A stretch of 64,000 nt of DNA from Planctomycetota bacterium (GTDB lineage: Bacteria; Planctomycetota; UBA1135; JADKAF01). Both the position numbers and the translations under genes were made by a program. A model generated the notes under the pieces. That model did no database searches and was not told the DNA's origin. It saw only the letters and a program-made list of their open reading frames with translations. Positions 42,456 to 51,256 of the stretch are shown here, piece after piece; within the stretch, counting starts at the first letter, position 1, and each line of letters opens with the position of its first letter. Location: NCBI GenBank assembly GCA_016719295.1, contig JADKAF010000001.1, positions 6,696,001-6,760,000 of the forward strand, given 5' to 3'.

Positions 42456-43067
42456 CTACCTCGTGTACTCCTTCGAGATGCGGCAGGAGTCCTTCTGGTA
42501 GTCGCCGGTGGCGACGTCGACGAGCTCCATGGTGAGCATGTAGTTCACCTGGCGGTAGCCATCCTCGCCCCTCGTCTCGCCGCTCGTGATCTTGGCGTAG
42601 AGCATCGTCTCGATCGGCGAGCCCTGCTGCTCGAGGATGCTCGCGAACTGCCGGCGGCCGTTCGGGATGAAGAGCTTGTCGTAGCTGGGCTTGCCCATCT
42701 CGTTCAACGCCGCGTCGACGAAACGCTTGGAGACCATGCGGAAGCGCTCGTGGTTGTTCACCGAGGTGTCGATCAGCTCGTAGATCTGATCGAACATCTC
42801 GCCGAGCGGCTCGCCGGAGGCGTTCTCGAGCGCGACGAACGCGACGCGTTGCTTGGCGAGGCCCGTGCCTCCGCTGCGCTCGGAGTAGCGCGCCATCATC
42901 TTGGCCAGCGTGCCTTCGATGAGGCGATCGTATTCCGCGGTGCCGGCGCGTTTCGCGCCGACCAGGTCTTCCTCTCCGGAACCCATGATGCGGCCTTCCG
43001 GAGAGGAGCAAGCGGTGCCGAAGGCGAGGGCCAGGAAGCAGGGGATCAGCAGGTGCGTGAGCTTCAT
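42456..43067 (-). CDS. LpoB-like lipoprotein (PBP activator family)
   Basis: 203 residues with a lipoprotein signal (MKLTHLLIPCFLALAFGTAC, lipobox GTAC). The mature part has the LpoB/CsgG pattern: KQRVAFVALENASGEPLGEM, then IYELIDTSVNNHERFRMVSK with a following VDAALNEMG, and YMLTMELVDVATGDYQK. LpoB proteins are outer-membrane lipoproteins that reach through the peptidoglycan and stimulate PBP1B in Escherichia coli. The neighbours (a larger LpoB/CsgG-like lipoprotein upstream and a COG3014-like one downstream) repeat the gammaproteobacterial context. The family is convincing; the function in this phylum, where class A PBPs are often absent, is open. Confidence 0.75.
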   Translation of the reverse strand: MKLTHLLIPCFLALAFGTACSSPEGRIMGSGEEDLVGAKRAGTAEYDRLIEGTLAKMMARYSERSGGTGLAKQRVAFVALENASGEPLGEMFDQIYELIDTSVNNHERFRMVSKRFVDAALNEMGKPSYDKLFIPNGRRQFASILEQQGSPIETMLYAKITSGETRGEDGYRQVNYMLTMELVDVATGDYQKDSCRISKEYTR

Positions 43068-43125
43068 GTGCGGGTGACTTCCGTTGGGAGTGTGCTGGCG
43101 AGAACGCTAGAGAGCGCGCGACGTG

Positions 43126-44625
43126 TCAGCGCAGCGCGCTCTGCAGATCGGCGGAGAGGCTCGCGGGCAGCGCCTCGGCCTCGTCGGCGATCTTGCGGCC
43201 CGTGCTGAGATCGAAGACCGCGACGCGCAGGCGCCAAGCTTCGAGCGAGGGGAGCAGCGAGGGGCGCACGAGGTACGCCGAGCCGCTGGCCTGCAGGTAG
43301 GCCAAGCTCTGCGCGTCGATCGCGTCCTCGACTCGACCGCGGAAGGCCTCGGCGCGCACGCGGCGGAGCAGCGCGTCCATGTCGCCGTCCTCCAGGCCCG
43401 AGACGAACTCGATGCCGGACTGCGAGAGCACGTTCTCGATGTTGGCCGAGAGCTCGCGGCTCTTCGCGCCGACCTCGCTCGCTTCGTACGCGCGGCGGCG
43501 CTTGCCGATCTCGTCCAGCGCTTCGCCGAAGGTGGCGTAGCTCTGGTTGCCGAGCTTCGCGGGGCCCTTCGCGAGGTCGCTGCCCGCTGCGCCGAACGCG
43601 CGCAGGAACGCGTCCTGCAGCGTCACCAGCTCGAGGCTCGCCTTCCGCGACGCGGGGAACGAGAGCGGCTCGAAGTAGGCCACCTTGCCCTGCATCGCGC
43701 CCCCGACCTTCGCGGCGACGCGGCGCGCGACGATGCGCTGGGTGATCTCCAGCTCGCTCTCCAAGCTCGGCTTCACCTGCGCCGCGTCGGAGCAGACCGG
43801 GATCTGCGACGGCAGCACGTACTCCTTGTAGTACTGCTGCGCCTCGCGTCCCTCGCGGTAGTCGCGGCTCAGCAGCGCGATCGTGCGGTTGGTCGGCAGG
43901 TGCTTCGCCCAGAGGCGCAGCTCCAGCACGCGATCGCCGCGCAGCGCCTCGTAGCTCACGACCTGCGCCTGTCCGTACACGGCGTAGGTCGCGCCGACGC
44001 GCTCGGCGAGCCAGAAGACGTCGGTGATGTCGCAGTAGCTCGCCAGCGAGCGATTCGCGGCGAGGAGGTCGTTGACGAGCTCGGCGCCGGAGAGGGTCTT
44101 CGCGCCTTCGGCCTGCAGGCCGCTGGCGATCTCGTCAGCGAGGCGCTCGCCCATTCGGTTCACGTACTTGCCGCGCGGCGAGGACACTCCGACCTGATCG
44201 AGCGGACGCGGCGAGAGCGGCCAGAACACGACGGCGAAGCTGCCGTCCTTCCGGAGCTCCGCGGCGACCGCGGCGATGAAGGACTGGAGATCGCTCGCCG
44301 GGGTCGCGCGGGCCGGGAGGGGCGGCGGTTCGCTCGCCTGTGTCGGCTGAGTCGGCTGAGTCGCCTGTGTCGGGGTCTCTGTCGGCTGAGTCGGGGTCCC
44401 CGGACCCGTCGGCGTGCTCGCCGACGGGCTCGGGGATTCTTGGGGTGCCATCGAAGTGCCACCGCCCGAAGGTTCGGACTCGGGCTCGGCGGGACGGTCC
44501 ACACCCGAGATGGGCTGGCGCGGCGCCCTCTCGGGTCCACCGCAGCCCACCGGGATCAACACGACGAGCGCGGCCGCGAACAGCGTCAGGGACGCCTTGC
44601 GCAGCGCGCCGAGATCGAAGCGCAT
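43126..44625 (-). CDS. Large LpoB/CsgG-like lipoprotein with Pro/Thr-rich linker
   Basis: 499 residues with a lipoprotein signal (LFAAALVVLIPVGC, about 15-28). Residues about 40-105 are a proline/threonine/glutamine-rich low-complexity linker partly encoded by 9-bp DNA repeats. The folded part follows: FIAAVAAELRKDGSFAVVFW with PLSPRPLDQVG, MGERLADEIASGLQAEGA, LSGAELVNDLLAANRSLA and ERVGATYAVYGQAQVV, the pattern of CsgG/LpoB/FlgO-type domains, then helical and beta segments to residue 499. The linker resembles the disordered tether of LpoB. First gene of the five-gene run; start separated from a divergent gene by 269 bases. The family call is based on the pattern only. Confidence 0.6.
   Translation of the reverse strand: MRFDLGALRKASLTLFAAALVVLIPVGCGGPERAPRQPISGVDRPAEPESEPSGGGTSMAPQESPSPSASTPTGPGTPTQPTETPTQATQPTQPTQASEPPPLPARATPASDLQSFIAAVAAELRKDGSFAVVFWPLSPRPLDQVGVSSPRGKYVNRMGERLADEIASGLQAEGAKTLSGAELVNDLLAANRSLASYCDITDVFWLAERVGATYAVYGQAQVVSYEALRGDRVLELRLWAKHLPTNRTIALLSRDYREGREAQQYYKEYVLPSQIPVCSDAAQVKPSLESELEITQRIVARRVAAKVGGAMQGKVAYFEPLSFPASRKASLELVTLQDAFLRAFGAAGSDLAKGPAKLGNQSYATFGEALDEIGKRRRAYEASEVGAKSRELSANIENVLSQSGIEFVSGLEDGDMDALLRRVRAEAFRGRVEDAIDAQSLAYLQASGSAYLVRPSLLPSLEAWRLRVAVFDLSTGRKIADEAEALPASLSADLQSALR
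44340..44397 (-). repeat. Short tandem repeats encoding the TQP linker
   Basis: Copies and variants of the 9-base unit GTCGGCTGA/GTCGGGGTC recur in this segment (+ strand), encoding repeated TQPTQ/TETPTQ residues in the linker of the LpoB/CsgG-like lipoprotein. The number of copies could vary between strains. Confidence 0.55.
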
Positions 44626-44894
44626 GGAAACTCCTCGTGAGAGCGACTCGGGATCTGGAGCGGGAGTCGGAGCCGCTCCGAACGAACGAGCGATCGGAGC
44701 GGCGGATCCCGCTCCTCCTCACGCGGGAACCCGAATGGGCAAACGCTGAGCGGAGCGGGGCTCTCGACGAGCGGCAGTGTAGCGTCGGGGCCGCGCGCGC
44801 TCCACGGCGGGAAGGCGCGGCGCTATGCTCTGCGGCCACTTCGGGTCGAGGCCTACCCCCCTGGCCACCCGTCTTTTCGCATGAGAGGAACGCG
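44626..44894. promoter_or_regulatory. Divergent upstream region of the lipoprotein operon and the 630-residue secreted protein
   Basis: 269 bases between the two divergent starts. It holds an inverted repeat GCCGCTCCGA/TCGGAGCGGC (44672-44681 and 44694-44703, 12-base spacer) and, before the right-hand gene, a good ribosome site AGAGGA at 44884-44889, five bases from the ATG at 44895. No promoter could be identified with confidence. The stem core also occurs at 28525-28549. Confidence 0.4.
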
Positions 44895-46787
44895 ATGATG
44901 AGGATGACGACGAGAGCCGGGCTCGCGCTGCTGGCGTTGAGCGCGGCGGCCAGCGCTCAGGGCTACCGCTTGGCAGAGCACCTGCCGCCCGAAACGTTGG
45001 CGTATCTGGCCGTGCCAAACGTCTCCGAGCTGCGCTCCTCCCTGGCCGAGCTCGGCCTTGCGAAGCTGCTCGGAGGCGCCGAGGGCCAGCGGCTCGTGAG
45101 CGGCGTGCATGCGCTCGCCGCGCAGGGCCTCGCGCGGCTCGATCCCGAGGTGCGCGCGATCTTCGACGAGCTGCTCTCCGTCGCGAAGGACCTCCGCGGC
45201 GAGGTCGCGCTGGCGTTCGTTGGTATCGACCAGGAGCGCGGGCTGCCCAACGTCGCGCTCTCCGCGGACTTCGGCGATCGCGCCGCGAGCTTCCAGTCGC
45301 TGCTCGATCGGCGCTTGAAGAGCTACGCGGAGCGCGGCTTGGAGCTCGGCGGCTATGAGCTCGCCGGGACGCCGGTCGGCACGGTGGATCTGGATGGCGT
45401 CGAGCTCCACCACGCGTTCGTCGGCGGGAGCTTCGTCGTCTCGACGGGACGCGAGCAGCTCGCGCCGTTGCTCGGTGGCGCGCTGCGCACGAGTCTCGCC
45501 ACCGAAGCGAGCTTCGCCGACGGCAGGGCCCGCGTGCTGCCGAGCGGCGCGAAGCCGATCGTGCACCTGCACCTCAGCCTCGCCGCGGCGCTCGAGCTCC
45601 TCGAGCCCATGCTGCCGCCTGAGGTCGCCCCGCTGGTCGAGGCCTTCGGCTTCGACGCCTTGCACGCCTTCTCGTACGGCGCCGCGATCGAAGGCGGAGC
45701 CGTCGCCGAGCGCTTCCGCGTGCACGCGCCCCAGGGCTTCGGTGCGTTGAAGGATCTCTACGACGTGGGGCCCGCCAATCACCGCCCGCTGCGCTTCGTC
45801 CCGGCCAACGCCTTCGCGTACGGATCCGGGCGAGCGAACTTCGCGGGCATGGCGCGCTTCTACCAGCGCGTCTTCGCGGAGGTCCTTCCCGATGGCGAAG
45901 CCGGGGTCGCGAGCTTCCTCGACGAGGTGGCGCAGCAGCTCGGCTTCCGCCTCGAGACGGACTTCGTCGAGAACTTCGGGCGCGACGTCGTGTTCTACGC
46001 CGCGATGCCCGAAGGCGGCGGACTGCTGCCCGAGGTGGTTCTCGGTCTCGACTTCGTGGATAGCGCGCGCTTCCTCGAGCACCTGAAGAAGATGCTGGCC
46101 TTCGCTTCCGAGCAGGGCGGCGCGAGCGTCGTCCTGAACGAGCGCGAGTACCTGGGACGCCCCTATCACTCGCTCGACATCGATCTGCCTGCGAACGGCG
46201 TGTCGGTGATGCCGCTGCGCCCGTGCCTGATGGCACAGGGCAACACGGTGCTCCTGACGCTCTTCCCGCACCACATGAAGGCGGTGATCGAGCGCCTCGA
46301 AGCCGGCGGTGCCAAGCCGTCCCTCACCGAAGACCCCGACTTCGTCGGCCTGCTCGCGCGCGCGCCGCAAGGGCACTCGAGCTTCGCCTATTTCCGCGCG
46401 AAGGCCCTGATCGCGTTGACCTACAACACGGTCGCCCCGATCGCGCAGGCCGCGGTGCGCGACGTCTCGAAGAAGATGCTCGGCGTCGATCTGGATCTCC
46501 TGGATCTCCCCTCGGCTCACATGCTGGCGCAGCACTTGGTCGACGTCGCCGCGTGGAGCTCGGTCGACGAGCGCGGCATGGAGTCGACGATCGTCTCGCC
46601 GTGCGGGGTCATGCCGGCGATCGCCTTGCTCGGCGCGAGCGTCGGGTTCTTCACGGCGCGCCAAGCGGCCGCCGCACCGATCGAAGTCCGCGAGTTCGAA
46701 GTCGAGCCCGCGGAGCCGACGGAGCCGGAGATGGTCGAGGAGTGGGAGATCGACGAGAACGGGAACCTGCGGCGCAAGAAGCTCTGA
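44895..46787 (+). CDS. Secreted or membrane-anchored protein of unknown function (DUF3352-like)
   Basis: 630 residues from ATG 44895, which has a good ribosome site and starts a signal peptide (MMRMTTRAGLALLALSAAAS, cleavage near ASAQG). Mature part begins YRLAEHLPPETLAYLAVPNV; this opening and segments such as GYELAGTPVGTVDLDGVELH, HAFVGGSFVVSTGRE and VVFYAAMPEGGGLLPEVVLG resemble DUF3352-type proteins, whose function is unknown. A hydrophobic stretch at about 575-592 (VMPAIALLGASVGFFTA) before an acidic tail (EVEPAEPTEPEMVEE) may anchor it, with a basic end (NLRRKKL). The longer open frame upstream is antisense to the lipoprotein gene. Convergent with arfB. Confidence 0.62.
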   Translation: MMRMTTRAGLALLALSAAASAQGYRLAEHLPPETLAYLAVPNVSELRSSLAELGLAKLLGGAEGQRLVSGVHALAAQGLARLDPEVRAIFDELLSVAKDLRGEVALAFVGIDQERGLPNVALSADFGDRAASFQSLLDRRLKSYAERGLELGGYELAGTPVGTVDLDGVELHHAFVGGSFVVSTGREQLAPLLGGALRTSLATEASFADGRARVLPSGAKPIVHLHLSLAAALELLEPMLPPEVAPLVEAFGFDALHAFSYGAAIEGGAVAERFRVHAPQGFGALKDLYDVGPANHRPLRFVPANAFAYGSGRANFAGMARFYQRVFAEVLPDGEAGVASFLDEVAQQLGFRLETDFVENFGRDVVFYAAMPEGGGLLPEVVLGLDFVDSARFLEHLKKMLAFASEQGGASVVLNEREYLGRPYHSLDIDLPANGVSVMPLRPCLMAQGNTVLLTLFPHHMKAVIERLEAGGAKPSLTEDPDFVGLLARAPQGHSSFAYFRAKALIALTYNTVAPIAQAAVRDVSKKMLGVDLDLLDLPSAHMLAQHLVDVAAWSSVDERGMESTIVSPCGVMPAIALLGASVGFFTARQAAAAPIEVREFEVEPAEPTEPEMVEEWEIDENGNLRRKKL

Positions 46788-46809
46788 GAGCCTCTCCGCA
46801 GCTGCCAGC

Positions 46810-47232
46810 TCAGCCCTCGCCCCCCGGACGGCGCCGCTCGTGCTTCACCGCCGAGCGGCGCTTCTTGCTTTCCACGCGGCGCTGTTGGGAGCCGCGCGTG
46901 GGCTTCGTGGCCTTGCGCTTCTTCGGGCGCATGAGCGCCTGCTTCAGAATCGCGATCACGCGCTCGCGGGCGAGCTCCTTGTTGCGGCCCTGCTCGCGCG
47001 TCTCGTCGACCTGCACCATGAGCTCGCCCTCCTGGGTGATGCGCGTCGCGAGCTTCTCGAGGAGACGGGCGCGGAGCTCCTCGGGGATCAGCGGATTGTC
47101 GCGGACCTGGAGGCGCGCGGTGGCGCGGGTCGAGACCTTGTTCACGTTCTGGCCGCCCGGGCCGCCGGAGCGCGAGAAGCTGTAGCGCAGCTCGCTCTCG
47201 GGCAGCGCGAAGGTGGGGAGGATCTCGAGCAT
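46810..47232 (-). CDS. arfB: Alternative ribosome-rescue factor ArfB (peptidyl-tRNA hydrolase)
   Basis: 140 residues from ATG 47232; the longer frame upstream is antisense to the protease gene. The class I release factor GGQ motif is at 26-28 in FSRSGGPGGQNVNKVSTR, and the C-terminal tail is strongly basic (RPKKRKATKPTRGSQQRR and more), as needed to enter the empty mRNA channel. The absence of a codon-recognition domain separates it from RF1/RF2. It releases the peptide from stalled ribosomes. It is divergent from the tricorn-type gene and convergent with the 630-residue protein. Confidence 0.93.
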   Translation of the reverse strand: MLEILPTFALPESELRYSFSRSGGPGGQNVNKVSTRATARLQVRDNPLIPEELRARLLEKLATRITQEGELMVQVDETREQGRNKELARERVIAILKQALMRPKKRKATKPTRGSQQRRVESKKRRSAVKHERRRPGGEG

Positions 47233-47368
47233 CGGAGGTCGGGCGGGAGAGAGCTGGCAATCGCTGCAACTGGAGCGGCATCCTAGGGAACAGGGGCTCG
47301 GCCGCCCAGGCGGCCCTTGCCTTCTCGCTCTGCACCCCGCCCTTCCACGCCAGCACCCGGAGGCCCGC

Positions 47369-50300
47369 GTGCCCTCTCGCGCACCGCTCTCGCTCTTCTT
47401 GCTCTCCGCGCTCTCGACGTCGACCGCGCTCCTCGCCCAGGACGCCCCGGAGGCGGCCGCGCGCGGCCGCGCGATCCGCCTCGCGGCCGCGCCGGCGCTC
47501 TCGCCCGACGGGCAGACGCTCGCGTTCGAGTGGATGGGGGACGTCTGGACCGCGCCGATCTGGGGCGGCGTCGCGAAGCGCGCGACGACGAGCTCCGATC
47601 GCGACGGCAGCCCGGCGTTCTCGCCGAGCGGCACCGAGCTCGCGTACATCTCCGATGCCGAAGATCGCGCGCAAGCGTGGATCGCGCCGCTCGCCGGCGG
47701 TCCGGCGCGCCGCGTCACCAAGCACACCGACGGCTATGGCCTCGAGGAGTGGCTCCCGCAGGGGAACGGCCTGCTGCTCAGCGCGGCGCGCGATGCGTTC
47801 TGGCGCGACGCCGAGCGCTTCGAGCTCTTCGAGCTCGGCGCGAAGACGCCGGCGAAGCCGCTCTTCGACGACGCGGGCTCCTGGGGGCGTCTCTCCCCCG
47901 ACGGCAAGCGGCTCCTCTTCACGCGAGAAGGCGAGCCCAAGTGGCGCAAGCAGTATCACGGCTCGCAAGCGACGCAGGTCTGGCTCTACGACCTCTCCGC
48001 GCGGCGCTTCGAGAAGCTGACCAAGCACGAGCACGGCGAGCGCTATCCGCTGTGGGCTCCCGACGGCAAGCACTACTACGTCGTGAGCCAGGAGGACGGC
48101 TGCTTCAATCTCTACCGCCGCGCGCTGAGCGGAGGCGAGAGCACGCAGCTCACGCGCTTCACGGACGACGGTCCGCACGATCCGGCGATCTCGCGCGATG
48201 GCGGCACGATCGTCTTCCGGCACCTCTTCGACCTGCACCGCATGAACACCGCGGGCGGCGGAGTCCCGACGCGCCTCGAGCTCTGGGACGGCGGCGCCGT
48301 CGATCTCGACGATCTCGAGCGCCTCGCGCTCGATTCCGCGAGCGAAGCCGCGTTCACCTCGGATCTGAAGCAGATCGCGTTCCTCTCCGGAGGCGACGTG
48401 TGGGTGATGGACACGGAGCTGCGCGAGCCCGTGCAGGTGACGCGCACCGCGGCCGAGGAGCGCGATCTCGTGTTCTCTCCCGACGACCAAGCGCTGCTCT
48501 GCGTGAGCGACGACGGCGGTCAGGCCGATCTCTGGGAGATCCGGCGCAAGGACGACAAGCGCTGGTGGTGGCAGAGCACGGAGTTCACGAAGAAGAAGCT
48601 CAGCGATGACGCGGACGCCGAGTCCGGGCCGCGCTTCACGCCCGACGGCGGATCGATCGCGTTCGTGAAGGGACGCGGGGATCTCTGGCTCATGGCCGCC
48701 GACGGCACGAATCAGCGCCGCTTCCTCGAGTCCTGGGATCGCCCCGACTACGACTTCTCGCCCGACGGCGCTTGGATCGTCTACGCGAAGCAGGACGACG
48801 ACTTCAACAGCGACGTGTGGCTCGCGAAGCTCGATGGCTCGATCCCCCCGTTCAACCTCTCGCGCCATCCCGACAACGAGGGCTCGCCGCGCTGGTCGCC
48901 CGATGGCTCGAAGATCGCGTTCACCGGGCGGCGCTACGACCAAGAGGTCGATCTCTACTGGGTGTACGTGAAGCGCACCGACGAGCAGAAGAGCGAGCGC
49001 GACCGGAAGCTCGAGAAAGCGCTGGAGAAGATGAAGGAAGCGCCGAAGGGCGCGGGTAGTGGGCGCGGCGAGCGCGGCTCGCGTCGACCGGGCGGCGAGG
49101 AGAAGCCCGAGGCGCCGAAGGAGAAGGAGGAGCCGAAGGCCGAAGGCCAGGAGCCCGAGAAGAAGGAGCCGGAGAAGCCGAAGCAGGAGCCGGTCGTCGT
49201 CGATCTCGAGGACCTCCACGAGCGCCTCCGCCGCGTCTCGATCCCGAACTCGTCCGAAGGCGGGCTGCTCTGGTCGCCGGATGGCAAGACGCTCGCGTTC
49301 CAAGCGACCATCGAAGCGAAGAGCGGGCTCTACACCCTGGAGTGGCCCGAGCTCGGCACGCCGAAGCTGTGGGCGCAGCAAGGGCTCTCTCGCGCGCGTT
49401 GGGTGAAGGAAGGCAATCAGCTCGTCGGTCTCTCGGGCGGCTCGCCCGCGACGCTCGGCAAGGACGGCAAGGCGACGAGCTACTCCTTCCGCGCGAAGAT
49501 GGAGCGCGATCGCGCAGCCTACTTCGGCGAGATCTTCGACCAGGGTTGGCGCGCGATGCGCGACGGCTGGTACGACGCGAATCTCGGCAACAAGGACTGG
49601 AACGCCGTGCGCGCGAAGTACGGCGCGATGGCGCGTCTAGCTCTCGATGGCACGCAGCTCGCCGAGGTCGGCAACATGATGCTGGGCGAGCTCAACGGCT
49701 CGCACTTGGGCTTCAGCGTGATGCTGGGCGGCGGCGGCGGTGGCCGCGGACGCCGCGGTGGAGCTCCCGGCGCACCGACCTCGACGCCCGCGGAGCCGAC
49801 GTGGAGGAAGACCACGGGCCATCTCGGCGCGCGCTTCGACGCGTCTTTCGAAGGCCCCGGCTGGCGCATCCGCGATGTCGTGAAGGGCACGCCCGCGTTC
49901 CAGGAGAAGTCGCGCCTGCACGCCGGCGAGATCGTGCTCGAGATCGACGGCGTGAAGCTGAAGGCGGAGACCGATCCCGCCGACGTGCTGACCGGCGATC
50001 CCGAGCGCGAAGTGCACTTGAAGGTGAAGAGCCTGCGCGGCGAGGAGCGCGAGGTCGTGCTGCGCCCGACGAGCAACGGCGCGGTGCGCGGTCTCCTCTA
50101 CGAGCAGTGGATGGACACGAATCGCGCGCTCGTCGATCGCCTCTCCGGCGGACGCTTGGGTTACTTGCACATCCGCGGCATGGACTGGCCGAGCTTCCAG
50201 CGCTTCGAAGCCGAGCTCTACGCCGTGAGCTACGGCAAGGACGGCCTGATCATCGACGTCCGCGAGAACGGCGGCGGATCGACGGCCGACCACCTGCTCA

Positions 50301-50782
50301 CCGCGCTCACGCAGCCCGAGCACGCCTACACGCGTCCGCGCGGAGGCACGGGGCGCGGCTATCCGCAGGATCGCCGCGTCTACGCGACCTGGAGCAAGCC
50401 CATCGCGGTGCTCTGCAATCAGAACTCCTTCTCCAACGCGGAGATCTTCCCGCACGCGATCAAGACCCTCGGGCGCGGCAAGATCATCGGCGTGCCCACG
50501 GCGGGCGGCGTCGTCTCGACGGGAGCGGCGATGCTCTACGGCGGCGCGGGCATGGTGCGCATGCCCTTCCGCGGCTGGTTCCTCTGGAAGGACGGCGAGG
50601 ACATGGAGCTGAACGGCTGCGTGCCGGACTACATCGTCTGGCCCGAGCCGACGGAATGGCCGCGCGGCATCGACAAGCAGGTTGAGAAGGCCGTCGAAGT
50701 GCTGCGCGCCGAGTGCGACGCGTGGAAGGCGCGTCCGCTGCCGGAGCTGAAGAAGGCGACGGAGCGCAAGAAGCACGGCTAG
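47369..50782 (+). CDS. Tricorn-type S41 peptidase
   Basis: 1,137 residues from GTG 47369, which has a GGAGG ribosome site and starts a signal peptide (SRAPLSLFLLSALSTSTALL). The N-terminal 600 residues are TolB/WD40-like blades with the repeated SPDG motif (SPDGQTLAFEWMG, SPDGKRLLFTREG, SPDGAWIVYAK). A lysine/glutamate-rich insert at about 545-610 separates the last blade. Next come a PDZ domain (GHLGARFDASFEGPGWRIRD, LHAGEIVLEIDGV) and the S41 peptidase domain with DVRENGGGST and the nucleophile S1022 in NSFSNAEIFPH; GVPTAGGVVSTG follows. The layout is that of tricorn proteases; the substrate is unknown. The stop codon overlaps the first bases of a 165-base inverted-repeat element. Confidence 0.9.
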   Translation: MPSRAPLSLFLLSALSTSTALLAQDAPEAAARGRAIRLAAAPALSPDGQTLAFEWMGDVWTAPIWGGVAKRATTSSDRDGSPAFSPSGTELAYISDAEDRAQAWIAPLAGGPARRVTKHTDGYGLEEWLPQGNGLLLSAARDAFWRDAERFELFELGAKTPAKPLFDDAGSWGRLSPDGKRLLFTREGEPKWRKQYHGSQATQVWLYDLSARRFEKLTKHEHGERYPLWAPDGKHYYVVSQEDGCFNLYRRALSGGESTQLTRFTDDGPHDPAISRDGGTIVFRHLFDLHRMNTAGGGVPTRLELWDGGAVDLDDLERLALDSASEAAFTSDLKQIAFLSGGDVWVMDTELREPVQVTRTAAEERDLVFSPDDQALLCVSDDGGQADLWEIRRKDDKRWWWQSTEFTKKKLSDDADAESGPRFTPDGGSIAFVKGRGDLWLMAADGTNQRRFLESWDRPDYDFSPDGAWIVYAKQDDDFNSDVWLAKLDGSIPPFNLSRHPDNEGSPRWSPDGSKIAFTGRRYDQEVDLYWVYVKRTDEQKSERDRKLEKALEKMKEAPKGAGSGRGERGSRRPGGEEKPEAPKEKEEPKAEGQEPEKKEPEKPKQEPVVVDLEDLHERLRRVSIPNSSEGGLLWSPDGKTLAFQATIEAKSGLYTLEWPELGTPKLWAQQGLSRARWVKEGNQLVGLSGGSPATLGKDGKATSYSFRAKMERDRAAYFGEIFDQGWRAMRDGWYDANLGNKDWNAVRAKYGAMARLALDGTQLAEVGNMMLGELNGSHLGFSVMLGGGGGGRGRRGGAPGAPTSTPAEPTWRKTTGHLGARFDASFEGPGWRIRDVVKGTPAFQEKSRLHAGEIVLEIDGVKLKAETDPADVLTGDPEREVHLKVKSLRGEEREVVLRPTSNGAVRGLLYEQWMDTNRALVDRLSGGRLGYLHIRGMDWPSFQRFEAELYAVSYGKDGLIIDVRENGGGSTADHLLTALTQPEHAYTRPRGGTGRGYPQDRRVYATWSKPIAVLCNQNSFSNAEIFPHAIKTLGRGKIIGVPTAGGVVSTGAAMLYGGAGMVRMPFRGWFLWKDGEDMELNGCVPDYIVWPEPTEWPRGIDKQVEKAVEVLRAECDAWKARPLPELKKATERKKHG

Positions 50783-50945
50783 CAGCCTGCTGAAGAAGTC
50801 ATTCGGTCTGGAGAACGCGCCTCGGCCGCCTCGCCTTCGTTGCTGGAACCTAGCTGAAACACCCGCTTCAGCGCCGGTTCCTGCGCCTCGGCGAGACGAC
50901 CGATGCATCGTTTCCAGGCTCGAAGCACTTCTTCAACAGGCTGCT
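50781..50945. mobile_element. MITE-like 165-bp inverted-repeat element
   Basis: The ends AGCAGCCTGCTGAAGAAGT (50781-50799) and the inverse of AGCAGCCTGTTGAAGAAGT (50927-50945) match in 18 of 19 bases. The next 50 bases of each side are also imperfectly complementary, and the middle (GCTGAA...TTCAGC) closes the structure, so the whole can fold as one long hairpin. No transposase is encoded. It lies at the convergent junction of the tricorn-type gene and a secreted-protein gene and supplies two bases of the former's TAG stop. It looks like a non-autonomous IS derivative. Confidence 0.7.
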
Positions 50946-51256
50946 TTCGCCCAGGGCTCTTCGTCGTCGGCGCGCTCGTCCTGTGGCGTTGCGCGCCGCT
51001 CTCGTTCGATCCGGAGGCGAACGCGGATCCAGCGACAGAGCCCCGCGCTCGCCGCTCGCCCCGGCGCTCGGCGCGGGCGCTCTCGCGTGGCTCCTGCTGG
51101 GCTCTGGGAATGTCCTCCGTCGCTCGGCGAGCGGAGACGAGCTTCGGCGTCGAGCGCGACGCTGCCCCGATGCGGAGCTCGATGGGGCGACGGGCTCCGC
51201 AGCTCCTGCACGTGGCGAGTTCGGACGCCGCGTCCGCTCCGCGCGGTGTTCCGCCC
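50946..51256. other. Intergenic stretch with no recognised feature
   Basis: 311 bases between the inverted-repeat element and the stop of the secreted-protein gene. Open frames on both strands are arginine/serine/alanine-rich and look like chance frames. It may be decayed 3' sequence. No RNA gene, promoter or clear repeat was seen. Confidence 0.5.

Noticed and set aside
50868..51211. Possible small genes in the stretch after the inverted-repeat element
   Set aside because: Open frames exist on both strands but have the composition of chance frames, no start signals and one runs into the element.
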